Shown here: piece after piece, positions 1 to 6,772 of the stretch
Layout: each line of letters starts with the position of its first letter
Position numbering within the stretch: the first letter of the stretch is position 1
Origin: a bacterium
GTDB taxonomy: Bacteria > UBA10199 > DSSB01
Direction: 5' to 3'
Length of the DNA: 11,894 nucleotides
NCBI GenBank assembly: GCA_030426445.1
Contig: JAUHYS010000038.1
Coordinates: forward strand, 1-11,894
The notes under the pieces: model-generated
What the model was told of the DNA's origin: nothing
The model's input: the letters and a program-made list of their open reading frames with translations, nothing else
The model's database searches: none
Position numbers and translations under genes: made by a program

Positions 1-733
1 GTGATAGCGTGAGATCTTTTGGGTAGTCTAATTCGAGGTTGAGGGCTTTGAGATCGGGGACATCAAACATGGGGTTTTGAGCCGTTGTTTTTAATTTTTC
101 GATGTTTTCCTCAGAAACCAAGCCCAGGAACCAAACGACCTTTTTGGTGTCTATTTTTCTAAAGGCGGTATCCAGTTTTTTGTTTTGACTTGCGGGAGGG
201 GATTTTTTGTGAAGAGTATCGATCGCTTTTTTAATTTTATTTTTATCGGCTAATAAAAGATTTTTTCCAATAAAGGCAAAAGCAGCGGGTTCCTTGATGC
301 TGCTTTTGGATTCCTCGATATAAATCGTGATATTTTCGTATTTTTCTTCCTGGGTGTTAAAATCTTCTCCAATCGCTTTTGCAAAGGCCTCGGTGTTTTT
401 TAAGACATTTTCTGGGCTATCCTTGATGCGAAAAATCAAGAGAGTGGGTTCTGGCTTTTGGCTGAGCTCATCCATTTCAAAAGATGCCGATAAATAGCTA
501 AAGTTACTCGCCCATTTTTTCCAAGACTCGGGAGCTTCTTTTTGAAAAACTTGTCCTAAAGAATTTTGCATCATGTTATCGATGTTAACTCCCAAAACCA
601 TTTCGGTGCTGGCAGGCATGAGATCTAAAAAATGTGCAGAGTCTTCATCGGAACCGCAGCCCTTTCCACAGCTGATTAAAGAGAGGAGTAATAGGGTGAT
701 AGCGATTCCATTGATTTTTCTTAAGTTTATCAT
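1..733 (-). CDS. Lipoprotein, C-terminus outside the window
   Basis: This is a partial gene, read on the minus strand from ATG 733-731 and still open at the left edge, with about 244 residues visible. An SD (AAGGA) lies about 9 bases before the ATG. The N-terminus is a lipoprotein signal: basic start, Leu-rich stretch, and lipobox L-I-S-C with the acylated Cys at residue 22, followed by G-K-G-C and an acidic linker. The mature start (residues 38-52, LMPASTEMVLGVNID) resembles DUF3352-like lipoproteins that open with a Leu-Pro-Ala segment and a Val-x-Val-Asp strand; that resemblance is a weak guess. The rest is Lys/Glu-rich and mixed alpha/beta. It lies 58 bases downstream of the nucleosidase-like gene with no visible terminator between them, so it is probably the third gene of that operon. 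Its function is unknown; it is expected to be membrane-anchored. Confidence 0.8.
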   Translation of the reverse strand, partial: MINLRKINGIAITLLLLSLISCGKGCGSDEDSAHFLDLMPASTEMVLGVNIDNMMQNSLGQVFQKEAPESWKKWASNFSYLSASFEMDELSQKPEPTLLIFRIKDSPENVLKNTEAFAKAIGEDFNTQEEKYENITIYIEESKSSIKEPAAFAFIGKNLLLADKNKIKKAIDTLHKKSPPASQNKKLDTAFRKIDTKKVVWFLGLVSEENIEKLKTTAQNPMFDVPDLKALNLELDYPKDLTLS

Positions 734-791
734 GATTTCTTTTTCCTTAAATCTTTGATTAAAAATTTTAATTAAAAAGTAAAAATACGCG

Positions 792-1610
792 TTATGTTTT
801 ATCTAAAGTATTTGTGAGTCCAGTGGAAGATAGCTCGAGTAATTTTATTACAACCTTTTCCATTTGCTGGCGTGCTTTTTGAGCTAACATAGCTAAAGCA
901 GGAAGTTCCAGCAAAATTTTGGGGTTTTTCGCAGTGGTTTTTATAAGACTGAATGGCTTGACTTTGCCATTTTCCTCCACAAAAGAGCGGGTATCACTGA
1001 GCTCTTCCTTTTGAGAATCGACAATAAAGCGTAGGCTGATAGCCGGAATATTTTTCTCGTTTGCGGCTTTAAGTACGGAATAACTTTCCATATCAATGGC
1101 AATGGCATGGTATTTTTGGTGAAGTTCTAATTTTTCTTTTGACTTTAACACGGCTTGCTCGGCGCTGAGTAGTTTTCCCTCATGAAAAGAATGGCTTTCT
1201 TTAGTTAGCATTTTTCTCGTTTGCTCTAATAATTTGGGCGAAGGGGCCATGCTCAGGGTTTGCTCCTGTTTTTGTACTTGAGTCGGCACTTCTGCTTTTT
1301 GCTGATTGGGGTAAAGGTTGACTTGATCTGCCAAGATGATTTCGGGATTTTTAACATTTGGAGCCAGTCCCCCCGCATAACCGATATTTATAATGTATTC
1401 GGGGCGCTGTTCTTTTAAAAAAGCCTGGGTTGCCGCGTAGGCCCTGGAAAGCCCCATTCCGGTTTGGAGCAAGACACAATTTTTGTCTTTTATAAAGCCT
1501 TCGTATAATTTGAATCCGGCATGCTGGGTCTTAGCAATCACCCGCATCTGTGCAAGGACAGCTTTGCTTTCATGAGGGAGGGCAACAACGATGGCAATCG
1601 ATTTTTTCAA
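792..1610 (-). CDS. Nucleoside phosphorylase-superfamily protein (MTA/SAH nucleosidase-like)
   Basis: This 272-residue protein belongs to the nucleoside phosphorylase / nucleosidase fold (PNP_UDP_1). Visible landmarks are an N-terminal beta-strand IAIVVALPHE with Glu14, GMG at 51-53, the substrate-loop signature IGYAGG at 76-81, the ribose-binding acidic motif IDMES at 172-176 (Glu175), and a late strand RFIVDS whose Asp198 sits where MTA/SAH nucleosidases have their catalytic Asp. In this family that layout cleaves the N-glycosidic bond of a purine nucleoside such as methylthioadenosine or S-adenosylhomocysteine. Related HpnG-type proteins act on adenosylhopane, but no hopanoid gene is visible here, so the substrate is open. 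A poorly conserved Gln/Lys-rich insert covers about residues 100-120. The start is TTG, chosen because MKKSIAIVVA fits the first strand. It lies 9 bases after the upstream lipoprotein stop, with no good SD, so translation is probably coupled. Confidence 0.8.
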   Translation of the reverse strand: MKKSIAIVVALPHESKAVLAQMRVIAKTQHAGFKLYEGFIKDKNCVLLQTGMGLSRAYAATQAFLKEQRPEYIINIGYAGGLAPNVKNPEIILADQVNLYPNQQKAEVPTQVQKQEQTLSMAPSPKLLEQTRKMLTKESHSFHEGKLLSAEQAVLKSKEKLELHQKYHAIAIDMESYSVLKAANEKNIPAISLRFIVDSQKEELSDTRSFVEENGKVKPFSLIKTTAKNPKILLELPALAMLAQKARQQMEKVVIKLLELSSTGLTNTLDKT

Positions 1611-1619
1611 AGAGTTTAT

Positions 1620-2021
1620 CTATTCAGGGCAATTTCCTGCAAACAGGACGGAAGCCTGGTTTTGTTTTTGTGAATCTTCTAGGCTGGTTGCAGTGATAAG
1701 GACTTCATCGGGCAAGTTTTCTACATCGGGAGCCTGGTAGAGTCCTTGTGCGCTAATGGTCCCATTAATATTGCCTTCCTCAACTTCCCAACTGACCGCA
1801 CTATTATCTGGGTTGGGATCTTGAATAATACCGTTAATAAATATAGTTGCGTTAAATTGCTGACTCTCTCCCGGAAGAAGTTCTACACATCGAGGGTTGA
1901 TTTCAACGGCAATTTTTTCACTGGAATCCGAGTCACAGGAAAGAGCTAACAAACTAGCGCAGGCAATAAAAAAGATATTGAATGAATGAGCAAAAGCAGA
2001 CTTGAAATTGAATTTTTTCAT
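1620..2021 (-). CDS. Small lipoprotein with one bacterial Ig-like domain
   Basis: A 133-residue protein with a strong SD (GGGAGG) about 9 bases upstream of its ATG. Residues 1-28 form a lipoprotein signal peptide ending in lipobox L-A-L-S-C, with Cys29 as the acylated residue and Asp30 after it; in enterobacteria Asp at +2 favours inner-membrane retention, but that rule does not transfer safely. Residues 40-128 look like a single bacterial Ig-like (Big2-type) domain: a VELLPGESQQF strand, a V-S-W-E-V core, the GTISAQGLYQAPD turn typical of such repeats, and a VLITATSL strand. Two remaining cysteines (about residues 45 and 131) could form a disulfide. It is the first gene of a minus-strand group with the nucleosidase-like gene and the left-edge lipoprotein. 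I infer a structural or binding envelope protein; no enzymatic motif is present. Confidence 0.8.
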   Translation of the reverse strand: MKKFNFKSAFAHSFNIFFIACASLLALSCDSDSSEKIAVEINPRCVELLPGESQQFNATIFINGIIQDPNPDNSAVSWEVEEGNINGTISAQGLYQAPDVENLPDEVLITATSLEDSQKQNQASVLFAGNCPE

Positions 2022-2200
2022 TTTTAAAATCCTCCCTGATTTTATTTTAGCTATAGTCTATTTGACATTAGACCTATAAAACAATAAGTAGCGTGGGTAT
2101 TGCATTAACCTTATATATTAGAACATATTAAAAAATACCTAATGACGCGTTAGCTCTATTGTCAACCAATTTAGCGAATAAGTTTTTGACAGACCTAGGC

Positions 2201-3484
2201 ATGAAAAATAAAAACTCTAAAAAACTTTTCGAAAAAGCTCAACGGCTTTTGCCTGGTGGGGTGAATAGCCCAGTCCGCGCTTTTCGTGCGGTCGGTGGCA
2301 ATCCACTTTTTATCGAAAAAGCCTGGGGCGCTTATCTAAGTGATGTCGATAAAAATACTTATATCGATTATGTAGGTTCCTGGGGCCCCATGATTTTAGG
2401 GCATGCCAACCCTAAAGTTGACGAAGCCATTCGTGATACAGCCCAAAAGGGAACCAGTTTTGGGGCCCCTTGCCAATTAGAAGTGCAAATGGCCGAATAC
2501 TTTTGTCAACGCATTCCCAGTTGCGAAAAAGTCCGCTTTGTCAATTCTGGGACCGAAGCCGTAATGGGTGCAGTGCGTTTGGCGCGTGCTTATACAAAGC
2601 GTAATAAAATTATAAAGTTTGCAGGGGCCTATCATGGTCACGCGGATTATCTCTTGGTTAAGTCCGGATCAGGAGCCATGACGCTAAGCCAACCTGATAG
2701 TTTAGGGGTTCCTAAAGAATTTGTTCAACATACTTTAGTGGCGCCCTATAATGATTTACCGTATGTCGAAAAATTAGTAAAAAAACATCACAAAGATTTA
2801 GCAGCCATCATAGTTGAACCCATTGCGGGAAATATGGGAGTTATCCTGCCTGAAAAGGGTTTTTTAAGAGGCCTCAAAAAATTGTGTAGACAAAGTGGCG
2901 CCTTATTAATTTTTGATGAAGTCATGACCGGTTTTCGGGTTCATGAAAAAGGCGTTCAGGGGCTGTTTAATATTAAACCTGATCTCAGTACATTTGGAAA
3001 AATTATCGGCGGTGGCTTGCCTGTAGGGGCCTATGGAGGCGCTAAAAAAATTATGAACTTAGTTAGCCCGCAAGGCGCTACTTACCAGGCGGGTACTTTG
3101 TCCGGAAACCCGATTGCCATGGCCGCGGGTTTAGCGGCTCTTAAACAACTTAACGCAAAGGTATATGCAAGCTTAAATAAAAAAACAGAGCGTCTGGCCC
3201 AAGGCTTTAGAGAGATTGCCAAAAAAGCAGGGGTTGCGATTCAGGTCAATGTCGTTTGTGGGATGTTTTCTGTCTTTTTTACAGATAAACAGGTTAAGCA
3301 ACTTAAAGATGTGCAAAATAGTCGGCTTGACCTGTTTAACAAGTTCTTTCATTTGATGTTAGAACATGGCATTTATTTGCCGCCCTCTCCCTACGAAGCT
3401 TGTTTTGTTTCCACCAAACATGGAGAAAACGAAATCGCCAAGACCCTGCGGGCGGCAAAGGACAGTTTTTTTAGTTTAAAATGA
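2201..3484 (+). CDS. hemL: Glutamate-1-semialdehyde 2,1-aminomutase
   Basis: HemL is a cytoplasmic PLP enzyme that converts glutamate-1-semialdehyde to 5-aminolevulinate, the last step of the C5 route to tetrapyrroles. From ATG 2201 the protein has 427 residues, the usual size. Diagnostic segments are LLPGGVNSPVRAF near the start, NSGTEAVMGAVRLAR, YHGHADYL, the PLP-binding aspartate in FDEVMTGFR, and STFGKIIGGGLPVGAYGG, whose Lys267 is the Schiff-base lysine, nearly the same number as in the E. coli enzyme. That numbering and the usual N-terminus favour ATG 2201 over an in-frame TTG at 2159, which would add 14 unconserved residues. Neither start has a convincing SD. The intergenic region upstream, shared with the divergent lipoprotein, shows only partial promoter matches. 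A patatin-like gene follows after 25 bases, so the two are probably cotranscribed. No glutamyl-tRNA reductase gene is in the window. Confidence 0.96.
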   Translation: MKNKNSKKLFEKAQRLLPGGVNSPVRAFRAVGGNPLFIEKAWGAYLSDVDKNTYIDYVGSWGPMILGHANPKVDEAIRDTAQKGTSFGAPCQLEVQMAEYFCQRIPSCEKVRFVNSGTEAVMGAVRLARAYTKRNKIIKFAGAYHGHADYLLVKSGSGAMTLSQPDSLGVPKEFVQHTLVAPYNDLPYVEKLVKKHHKDLAAIIVEPIAGNMGVILPEKGFLRGLKKLCRQSGALLIFDEVMTGFRVHEKGVQGLFNIKPDLSTFGKIIGGGLPVGAYGGAKKIMNLVSPQGATYQAGTLSGNPIAMAAGLAALKQLNAKVYASLNKKTERLAQGFREIAKKAGVAIQVNVVCGMFSVFFTDKQVKQLKDVQNSRLDLFNKFFHLMLEHGIYLPPSPYEACFVSTKHGENEIAKTLRAAKDSFFSLK

Positions 3485-3509
3485 TTATTAATAGGGAAAT
3501 AAGGAAATT

Positions 3510-4754
3510 ATGAGTCAATTAGCATTAGTACTATCAGCCGGAGGGGCGCGTGGAGCTTATGAAGCAGGGGTCTTAAATTATATTCGGACCGGTTTGCCCA
3601 AAAAATATTCGCGGCGCAATTTTGATATCCAGACGGGTACCAGCGTGGGTGCGATTAATACGGCAGGTATGGCCGCTTTTGCTCACGACCCACAAGAACA
3701 GGGAAGGCGTCTTAAAGAGCTTTGGTTTACTATTCGTCAGGAAAAAGTCTATCGAAGAGACTTATCTGCGACAACCCACTTTTTAGGTTCGACCGTGGGC
3801 GGGGTCATGCGGAACTTTATGTCTGTTAATCCCTTTAAAATAGCTAAACGCAAGGGCCCGCATTTTAATTCGATATTTGACACTTCTCCTTTAAGAAAAT
3901 TTATTGGTGAGGCACTGTCTTGGGAACAGCTCAATAAAAATGTGACGCAGGGGCCTATTTCTGCGGTGGCGATTGTGGCGACGAATTCCGCTAATGGGCA
4001 GGCTGAACTTTTTCTTAAAAAGAAAGCAGAGCTAAGTTATCAAGGTCACTACTCTTGCCATGAAGGCCCGATTACTTCGGATATTGTCATGGCTTCGGGG
4101 GCGATTCCGATACTGTTTCCCACTGTTAAAATAGGGGATTTTTATTATTCTGACGGAGGCATGCGATTATTCACTCCCATGTCTCCTGCCATTCAATTAG
4201 GGGCGGATAAGCTCTTGGTGATTGGCTTGCGTAAGCGGCGTACTTTAAAAGACTATCGGATTAAGGCGATCGATGCCCCTAGGCAGGCGCCTACTATTTC
4301 GGATCAACTGGGGCGGATACTCAATGGTCTTTTTTTAGATCGGGTCCAATCCGATATTGAACAACTGGACCGCATTAATACCATTGTTGAGGAAAGCGAA
4401 AGAATTTATGGCAAAAACTATCTGACCAAATTGAATAAGGGCATGCAAAAAGAAACCTATAAAGCAGATATTGCCAAAAGGGGTTTGAGAAAAATCAATT
4501 ATGTTGAAATTCAACCTTCGGAATTTATAACTGGCATATTCTTAAGGGCCTTTGAACGTATGAAAAAAGGCAGCTTTAAGTTTTCAATTTTAGAAAAAAC
4601 CCTTCTAAGGATTATGGATGTCGACCCCGAGTCCGGTAGTGATTTGTTGAGTTATATTACCTTTTATCCAGAATATATTCAGGAGCTTTTTGACTTAGGC
4701 TATGAGGATGCCCGCAGACGGCGTCATCAACTAATCGAAATTATGGAAGATTAA
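3510..4754 (+). CDS. Patatin-like phospholipase
   Basis: A 414-residue patatin-family lipid acyl hydrolase. The N-terminus LALVLSAGGARGAYEAGVL carries the Gly/Arg-rich oxyanion loop (residues 10-15, GGARG). The nucleophile elbow GTSVGA lies at 43-48 with Ser45 as nucleophile, and DGG at 215-217 supplies Asp215 of the Ser-Asp dyad. ASGAIPILFP (195-204) is also typical. All catalytic elements are intact, so activity is expected. There is no signal peptide, so it is cytoplasmic or acts on the inner face of the membrane. The last ~160 residues, after the patatin core, are basic and unassigned; they may form a membrane-binding or regulatory extension. An SD (TAAGGA) lies about 6 bases upstream of ATG 3510. 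It follows hemL closely, but I see no metabolic link. The substrate cannot be read from sequence. Confidence 0.9.
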   Translation: MSQLALVLSAGGARGAYEAGVLNYIRTGLPKKYSRRNFDIQTGTSVGAINTAGMAAFAHDPQEQGRRLKELWFTIRQEKVYRRDLSATTHFLGSTVGGVMRNFMSVNPFKIAKRKGPHFNSIFDTSPLRKFIGEALSWEQLNKNVTQGPISAVAIVATNSANGQAELFLKKKAELSYQGHYSCHEGPITSDIVMASGAIPILFPTVKIGDFYYSDGGMRLFTPMSPAIQLGADKLLVIGLRKRRTLKDYRIKAIDAPRQAPTISDQLGRILNGLFLDRVQSDIEQLDRINTIVEESERIYGKNYLTKLNKGMQKETYKADIAKRGLRKINYVEIQPSEFITGIFLRAFERMKKGSFKFSILEKTLLRIMDVDPESGSDLLSYITFYPEYIQELFDLGYEDARRRRHQLIEIMED

Positions 4755-4779
4755 AAATGGGTCATGCACAAAAGAGCTC

Positions 4780-4812
4780 TTGACAAGCTATGTTAATCTA
4801 GCCATGATAGCT
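4780..4812 (+). promoter_or_regulatory. Promoter and candidate operator of the toxin-antitoxin operon
   Basis: A perfect -35 TTGACA (4780-4785) is followed after exactly 17 bases by CATGAT (4803-4808, four of six -10 matches). Transcription should start near 4814-4816, on or next to the antitoxin ATG at 4815. An inverted repeat AGCTAT (4786-4791) / ATAGCT (4807-4812), with centres 21 bases apart, flanks the spacer and touches the -10 box. It is well placed to bind an antitoxin dimer for autorepression. The promoter is seen in sequence; the operator role is inferred. Confidence 0.65.
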
Positions 4813-4814
4813 AT

Positions 4815-5102
4815 ATGCAGAGTGTCACGATTTCTAAACTAAAAAATGAGTTAAGTCATTTTTTGCGTCTTGTCAAAAAAGGGCAAAAAATTTTGATTAC
4901 AGATCGAAATCTTCCTATTGCAGAGATACTCCCTCTGTCTCCACAGAACTTATTTCAAGAGGAATGGCTTATTCAGCTAGAAGCCGAAGGCGCGGTTCGT
5001 CGTCCTGTCATGACAAAACAAAAGCATTGGTCTCCCCCTAAACCTGTTCCTGTTTCTGGAGTTTTAGAAGCCTTGCTTGAAGAAAGAACAACAGGAAGAT
5101 GA
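4815..5102 (+). CDS. Antitoxin, Phd/YefM-type
   Basis: A 95-residue protein whose first ~45 residues match the Phd/YefM DNA-binding fold: MQSVTISKLKNELSHFL, then a basic turn and the strand KILITDRNLPIAEILPL. In this family the N-terminal half dimerises and binds the operon operator, and the C-terminal tail wraps around and neutralises the toxin. Here residues 46-95 (Glu, Trp, Pro and Val rich) would be the toxin-binding tail. Its stop overlaps the start of the PIN-domain gene by four bases (ATGA), the standard arrangement for coupled toxin-antitoxin pairs. The start is fixed by an in-frame stop at 4794-4796 and the absence of another upstream start. There is no SD before it, and the predicted transcription start almost coincides with the ATG, which suggests leaderless translation. 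Confidence 0.85.
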   Translation: MQSVTISKLKNELSHFLRLVKKGQKILITDRNLPIAEILPLSPQNLFQEEWLIQLEAEGAVRRPVMTKQKHWSPPKPVPVSGVLEALLEERTTGR

Positions 5103-5521
5103 GGTTTTGGGATTCTTCTGCTATCCTTCCTCTTATTTTGGAGGAAGAAAGCACACGACAATGTCAAAAATTGTTTAAAGAAGATTCTTCTATGTTGGTA
5201 TGGAGTTTTACCATTACCGAAATATACTCAGCAATTTATCGAAGATTCCGAGAGATAAGTTTTCAAGAGCAACAATTAAAACTCATTCGTCAAAATATAC
5301 AAGGCTATCAATCTCGTTGGACGGAAGTTTTACCCACTGAACAGTTGAAACAAATTGCTCATCGCCTTCTTGCAGTCCATTCATTACGAGCTGCAGACTC
5401 TCTTCAACTTGCTGCTGCATTAGTCGCTTTTAAAAATCCTTCTACCAGGGATTATTTTATCAGTCTTGACCATAAGTTGTCTCAAGCAGCAAGTTTAGAA
5501 GGGTTTCAAGTCATTACTTGA
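5099..5521 (+). CDS. PIN-domain toxin, VapC-like
   Basis: A 140-residue PIN-domain ribonuclease, the usual length for VapC toxins. The metal-binding acidic set is visible: Asp5 in RFWDSSAIL, Glu41 in the TITEIYSA segment, Asp100 in LRAADSLQLAAAL, and Asp124 in FISLDHKL. In this family these residues hold Mg/Mn and cleave RNA, often initiator tRNA or 23S rRNA; the target here cannot be predicted. All four are present, so the toxin looks active. An SD (AGGAAG) directly precedes the ATG, and the 4-base overlap with the antitoxin gene implies coupled translation. The Phd-type partner in place of an AbrB- or MetJ-type VapB is a known mix. It is the last gene of its operon; a short GC stem with T residues follows. 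Confidence 0.9.
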   Translation: MRFWDSSAILPLILEEESTRQCQKLFKEDSSMLVWSFTITEIYSAIYRRFREISFQEQQLKLIRQNIQGYQSRWTEVLPTEQLKQIAHRLLAVHSLRAADSLQLAAALVAFKNPSTRDYFISLDHKLSQAASLEGFQVIT

Positions 5522-5538
5522 CCCTTTCCTGGGTTTTT
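5521..5538 (+). terminator. Weak possible terminator after the PIN toxin gene
   Basis: ACCC and GGGT form a four-pair stem with a six-base loop, followed directly by TTTT. It begins at the last base of the toxin stop codon. The stem is short, so this is a tentative call. Confidence 0.25.
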
Positions 5539-5651
5539 AGTTGGGGAATTTAGTTTTCACTTATAGGTTGACAGAAAGCCCCTTTTGATTTTAAGGTTCC
5601 GTCCTTACTCGATTTTACATCAAGATATTTTTTAGATAAAATAAATAAAAG

Positions 5652-5680
5652 TAAACAGAATATTATTTGAAATTTATAAT
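5652..5680 (+). promoter_or_regulatory. Promoter of the ribosomal protein operon
   Basis: TAAACA (5652-5657, four of six -35 matches) and a perfect TATAAT (5675-5680) are separated by 17 bases. Transcription would start near 5687, leaving a leader of about 14 bases that contains the AAAGG SD (5687-5691). An imperfect dyad ATTAT (5662-5666) / ATAAT (5676-5680), centred on 5671, covers the spacer and the -10 box. That is a plausible repressor site, for example for a Fur-family regulator such as Zur, but only five positions per arm are symmetric. Confidence 0.55.
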
Positions 5681-5700
5681 CATATCAAAGGTTTAAAGTT

Positions 5701-5871
5701 ATGCGAGAAAAAGTCATGCTACTTTCCAGTGCAGGCACAGGTTATTTTTACACGACCACTCTCAATAAAAAGAAGGGTGGAGACAAGTTAGAAATGCTCA
5801 AGTATGACCCCAAAGCCAGAAAACATGTCAAATTTGTGCAAAAAAAACTACCTGGTTCAAGTTCAAAGTAA
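5701..5871 (+). CDS. rpmG: 50S ribosomal protein L33, Cys-free form
   Basis: A 56-residue gene. The start REKVMLLSSAGTGYFYTTT, the following Lys-rich turn, and KLEMLKYDPKARKHVKF match ribosomal protein L33, a small component of the 50S subunit near the E site. The protein has no cysteine at all, so it is the C-minus form that does not bind zinc, in contrast to the CxxC...CxxC form. An SD (AAAGG, 5687-5691) lies 9 bases before the ATG. It is the first gene of a run of four ribosomal genes, 34 bases upstream of rpsR, and directly follows a good sigma70 promoter. The identity is secure. Whether it is the only L33 in the genome or a zinc-starvation paralogue cannot be decided from this window. 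Confidence 0.93.
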   Translation: MREKVMLLSSAGTGYFYTTTLNKKKGGDKLEMLKYDPKARKHVKFVQKKLPGSSSK

Positions 5872-5905
5872 GTGATTTTAAATTTAGTTAAATGGAGACA
5901 TCATC

Positions 5906-6178
5906 ATGAGAAACGATAAAAGACAGGGCAATAGAAGAAGCAGCGGTGGTTTTAGTCGATTTCGTCGGCCCTCTGTTTCAAAAGAATATCATTTTGATTA
6001 TAAAAACCCACAAACACTCAAGCGTTTTATTACTGAGCGTGGCAAAATCATTCCACGTCGCATTACCCGCATCACCGCTCAACAACAAAGAGAATTAACC
6101 CAGGCAGTCAAACGAGCCAGAGAGTTGGCTTTTTTGCCTTATTCAAGTTTGCATTCCCTTGAATTACAGTCATTTTAA
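5906..6178 (+). CDS. rpsR: 30S ribosomal protein S18, Cys-free form
   Basis: A 90-residue protein. The core FDYKNPQTLKRFITERGKII, followed by PRRITRITAQQQRELTQAVKRARELAFLPY, is the S18 signature; S18 binds S6 and the 16S rRNA platform. The basic, Gly/Ser/Arg-rich N-terminus (about 25 residues) is normal for the family, with a short extra tail after LPY. There is no cysteine, so any zinc site is absent. The SD is GGAG with an 8-base gap to the ATG, the same geometry as in the next two genes. S18 is usually beside rpsF and rplI; its placement here with L33, L28 and L31 is the arrangement seen for zinc-independent alternative ribosomal proteins in other bacteria. Confidence 0.93.
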   Translation: MRNDKRQGNRRSSGGFSRFRRPSVSKEYHFDYKNPQTLKRFITERGKIIPRRITRITAQQQRELTQAVKRARELAFLPYSSLHSLELQSF

Positions 6179-6204
6179 GTTTTTATTATTTTGGAGTCAG
6201 CCTC

Positions 6205-6495
6205 ATGTCTAAGGTATGTGAATTAACCGGAATACGGCCATTGACAGGCAACAATGTTAGCCATTCTAACCGAAAAACTAAAACTCGTCAGGAGCCTAAC
6301 CTGAAGAAAAAAAAATACTTCATCCCAGAGTTAGCACAAAACGTGATTTTAAGGCTTTCAACTCGTGCGATTCGTACCGTAGATAAATTGGGTGGAATTA
6401 GCCACGCCTTGGTAAAAGCCAAGCCTGCCAAGTTGTCAGCTCGTTTAGCAAAATTACAAAGAAAGATTATTAAAGCGCGCCAAAAAGCCGCTTAA
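6205..6495 (+). CDS. rpmB: 50S ribosomal protein L28, zinc-free form
   Basis: A 96-residue protein opening with MSKVCELTGIRPLTGNNVSHSN, the L28 signature, then a basic KTKTRQEPNLKKKK region and the strand ILRLSTRAIRTVDKLGG typical of the family. Cys5 is followed by Thr8 where zinc-binding L28 proteins have a second Cys (CxxC), so this is a zinc-free version, as in E. coli. The C-terminal Lys/Arg-rich helix (residues 75-96) is somewhat longer than in E. coli L28. It sits 26 bases after rpsR and 16 bases before rpmE2, with SD GGAG and an 8-base gap. L28 is a 50S subunit protein needed for late assembly in E. coli. The assignment is firm. Confidence 0.93.
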   Translation: MSKVCELTGIRPLTGNNVSHSNRKTKTRQEPNLKKKKYFIPELAQNVILRLSTRAIRTVDKLGGISHALVKAKPAKLSARLAKLQRKIIKARQKAA

Positions 6496-6511
6496 TTTTG
6501 GAGATTGTTTT

Positions 6512-6772
6512 ATGAAACCAGAAATTCATCCAGAACTTCACCCTGTGGTCTTTATTGATGTTTCCTGTGGAGAGGAATTTCCTACTTACTCAACCTTGAC
6601 TTCCGATGACAAAAAGGAAATTGACGGTGTCGAACACTATATCATTAAGGTGGAGATTTCTTCGGCTTCTCATAATTTTTATACGGGCAAACAGATCTTG
6701 GTGGATACCGCAGGTCGAGTGGAGCGTTTCCGTAAGCGCTATGCTAAGGCTGATCAAGCTAAAACCTCGTAA
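6512..6772 (+). CDS. rpmE2: 50S ribosomal protein L31 type B
   Basis: An 86-residue L31 of the type B (YkgM-like) subfamily. It opens with MKPEIHPELHPVVFIDVSCGEEF and carries the L31 hallmark ISSASHNFYTGKQ near residues 50-62, then VDTAGRVERFRKRY. Type A L31 binds zinc through clustered cysteines; here Cys19 is the only cysteine, so zinc binding is not expected. In enterobacteria and Bacillus, the type B protein replaces type A under zinc limitation and is controlled by Zur. L31 bridges the large and small subunits. SD GGAG, 8-base gap; last gene of the four-gene run, convergent with the NamZ-like gene 69 bases further on. No clear terminator hairpin is visible between them. Confidence 0.93.
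   Translation: MKPEIHPELHPVVFIDVSCGEEFPTYSTLTSDDKKEIDGVEHYIIKVEISSASHNFYTGKQILVDTAGRVERFRKRYAKADQAKTS

Noticed and set aside
573..758. Plus-strand ORF of 61 codons
   Set aside because: It lies antisense to the lipoprotein N-terminus, which has a lipobox and SD, and shows no protein features of its own.
2062..2090. TTGACA at 2062-2067 as the hemL promoter
   Set aside because: At a 16-18 base distance only poor -10 matches such as TAAGTA occur, so I did not call it.
2159..2200. In-frame TTG at 2159 as an upstream start for hemL
   Set aside because: It has no SD, and the 14 added residues lie outside the usual HemL N-terminus. ATG 2201 puts the PLP lysine at 267, close to known family numbering. 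The choice is likely but not certain.
2186..2214. TTGACA, 17 bases, TAAAAA around the hemL start codon
   Set aside because: It would start transcription inside the gene, after the ATG. Probably a chance match in AT-rich coding DNA.
5568..5596. TTGACA at 5568-5573 as a second promoter for the ribosomal operon
   Set aside because: No acceptable -10 box at 16-18 bases (TTAAGG or TAAGGT). The TAAACA/TATAAT pair nearer the gene is much better.
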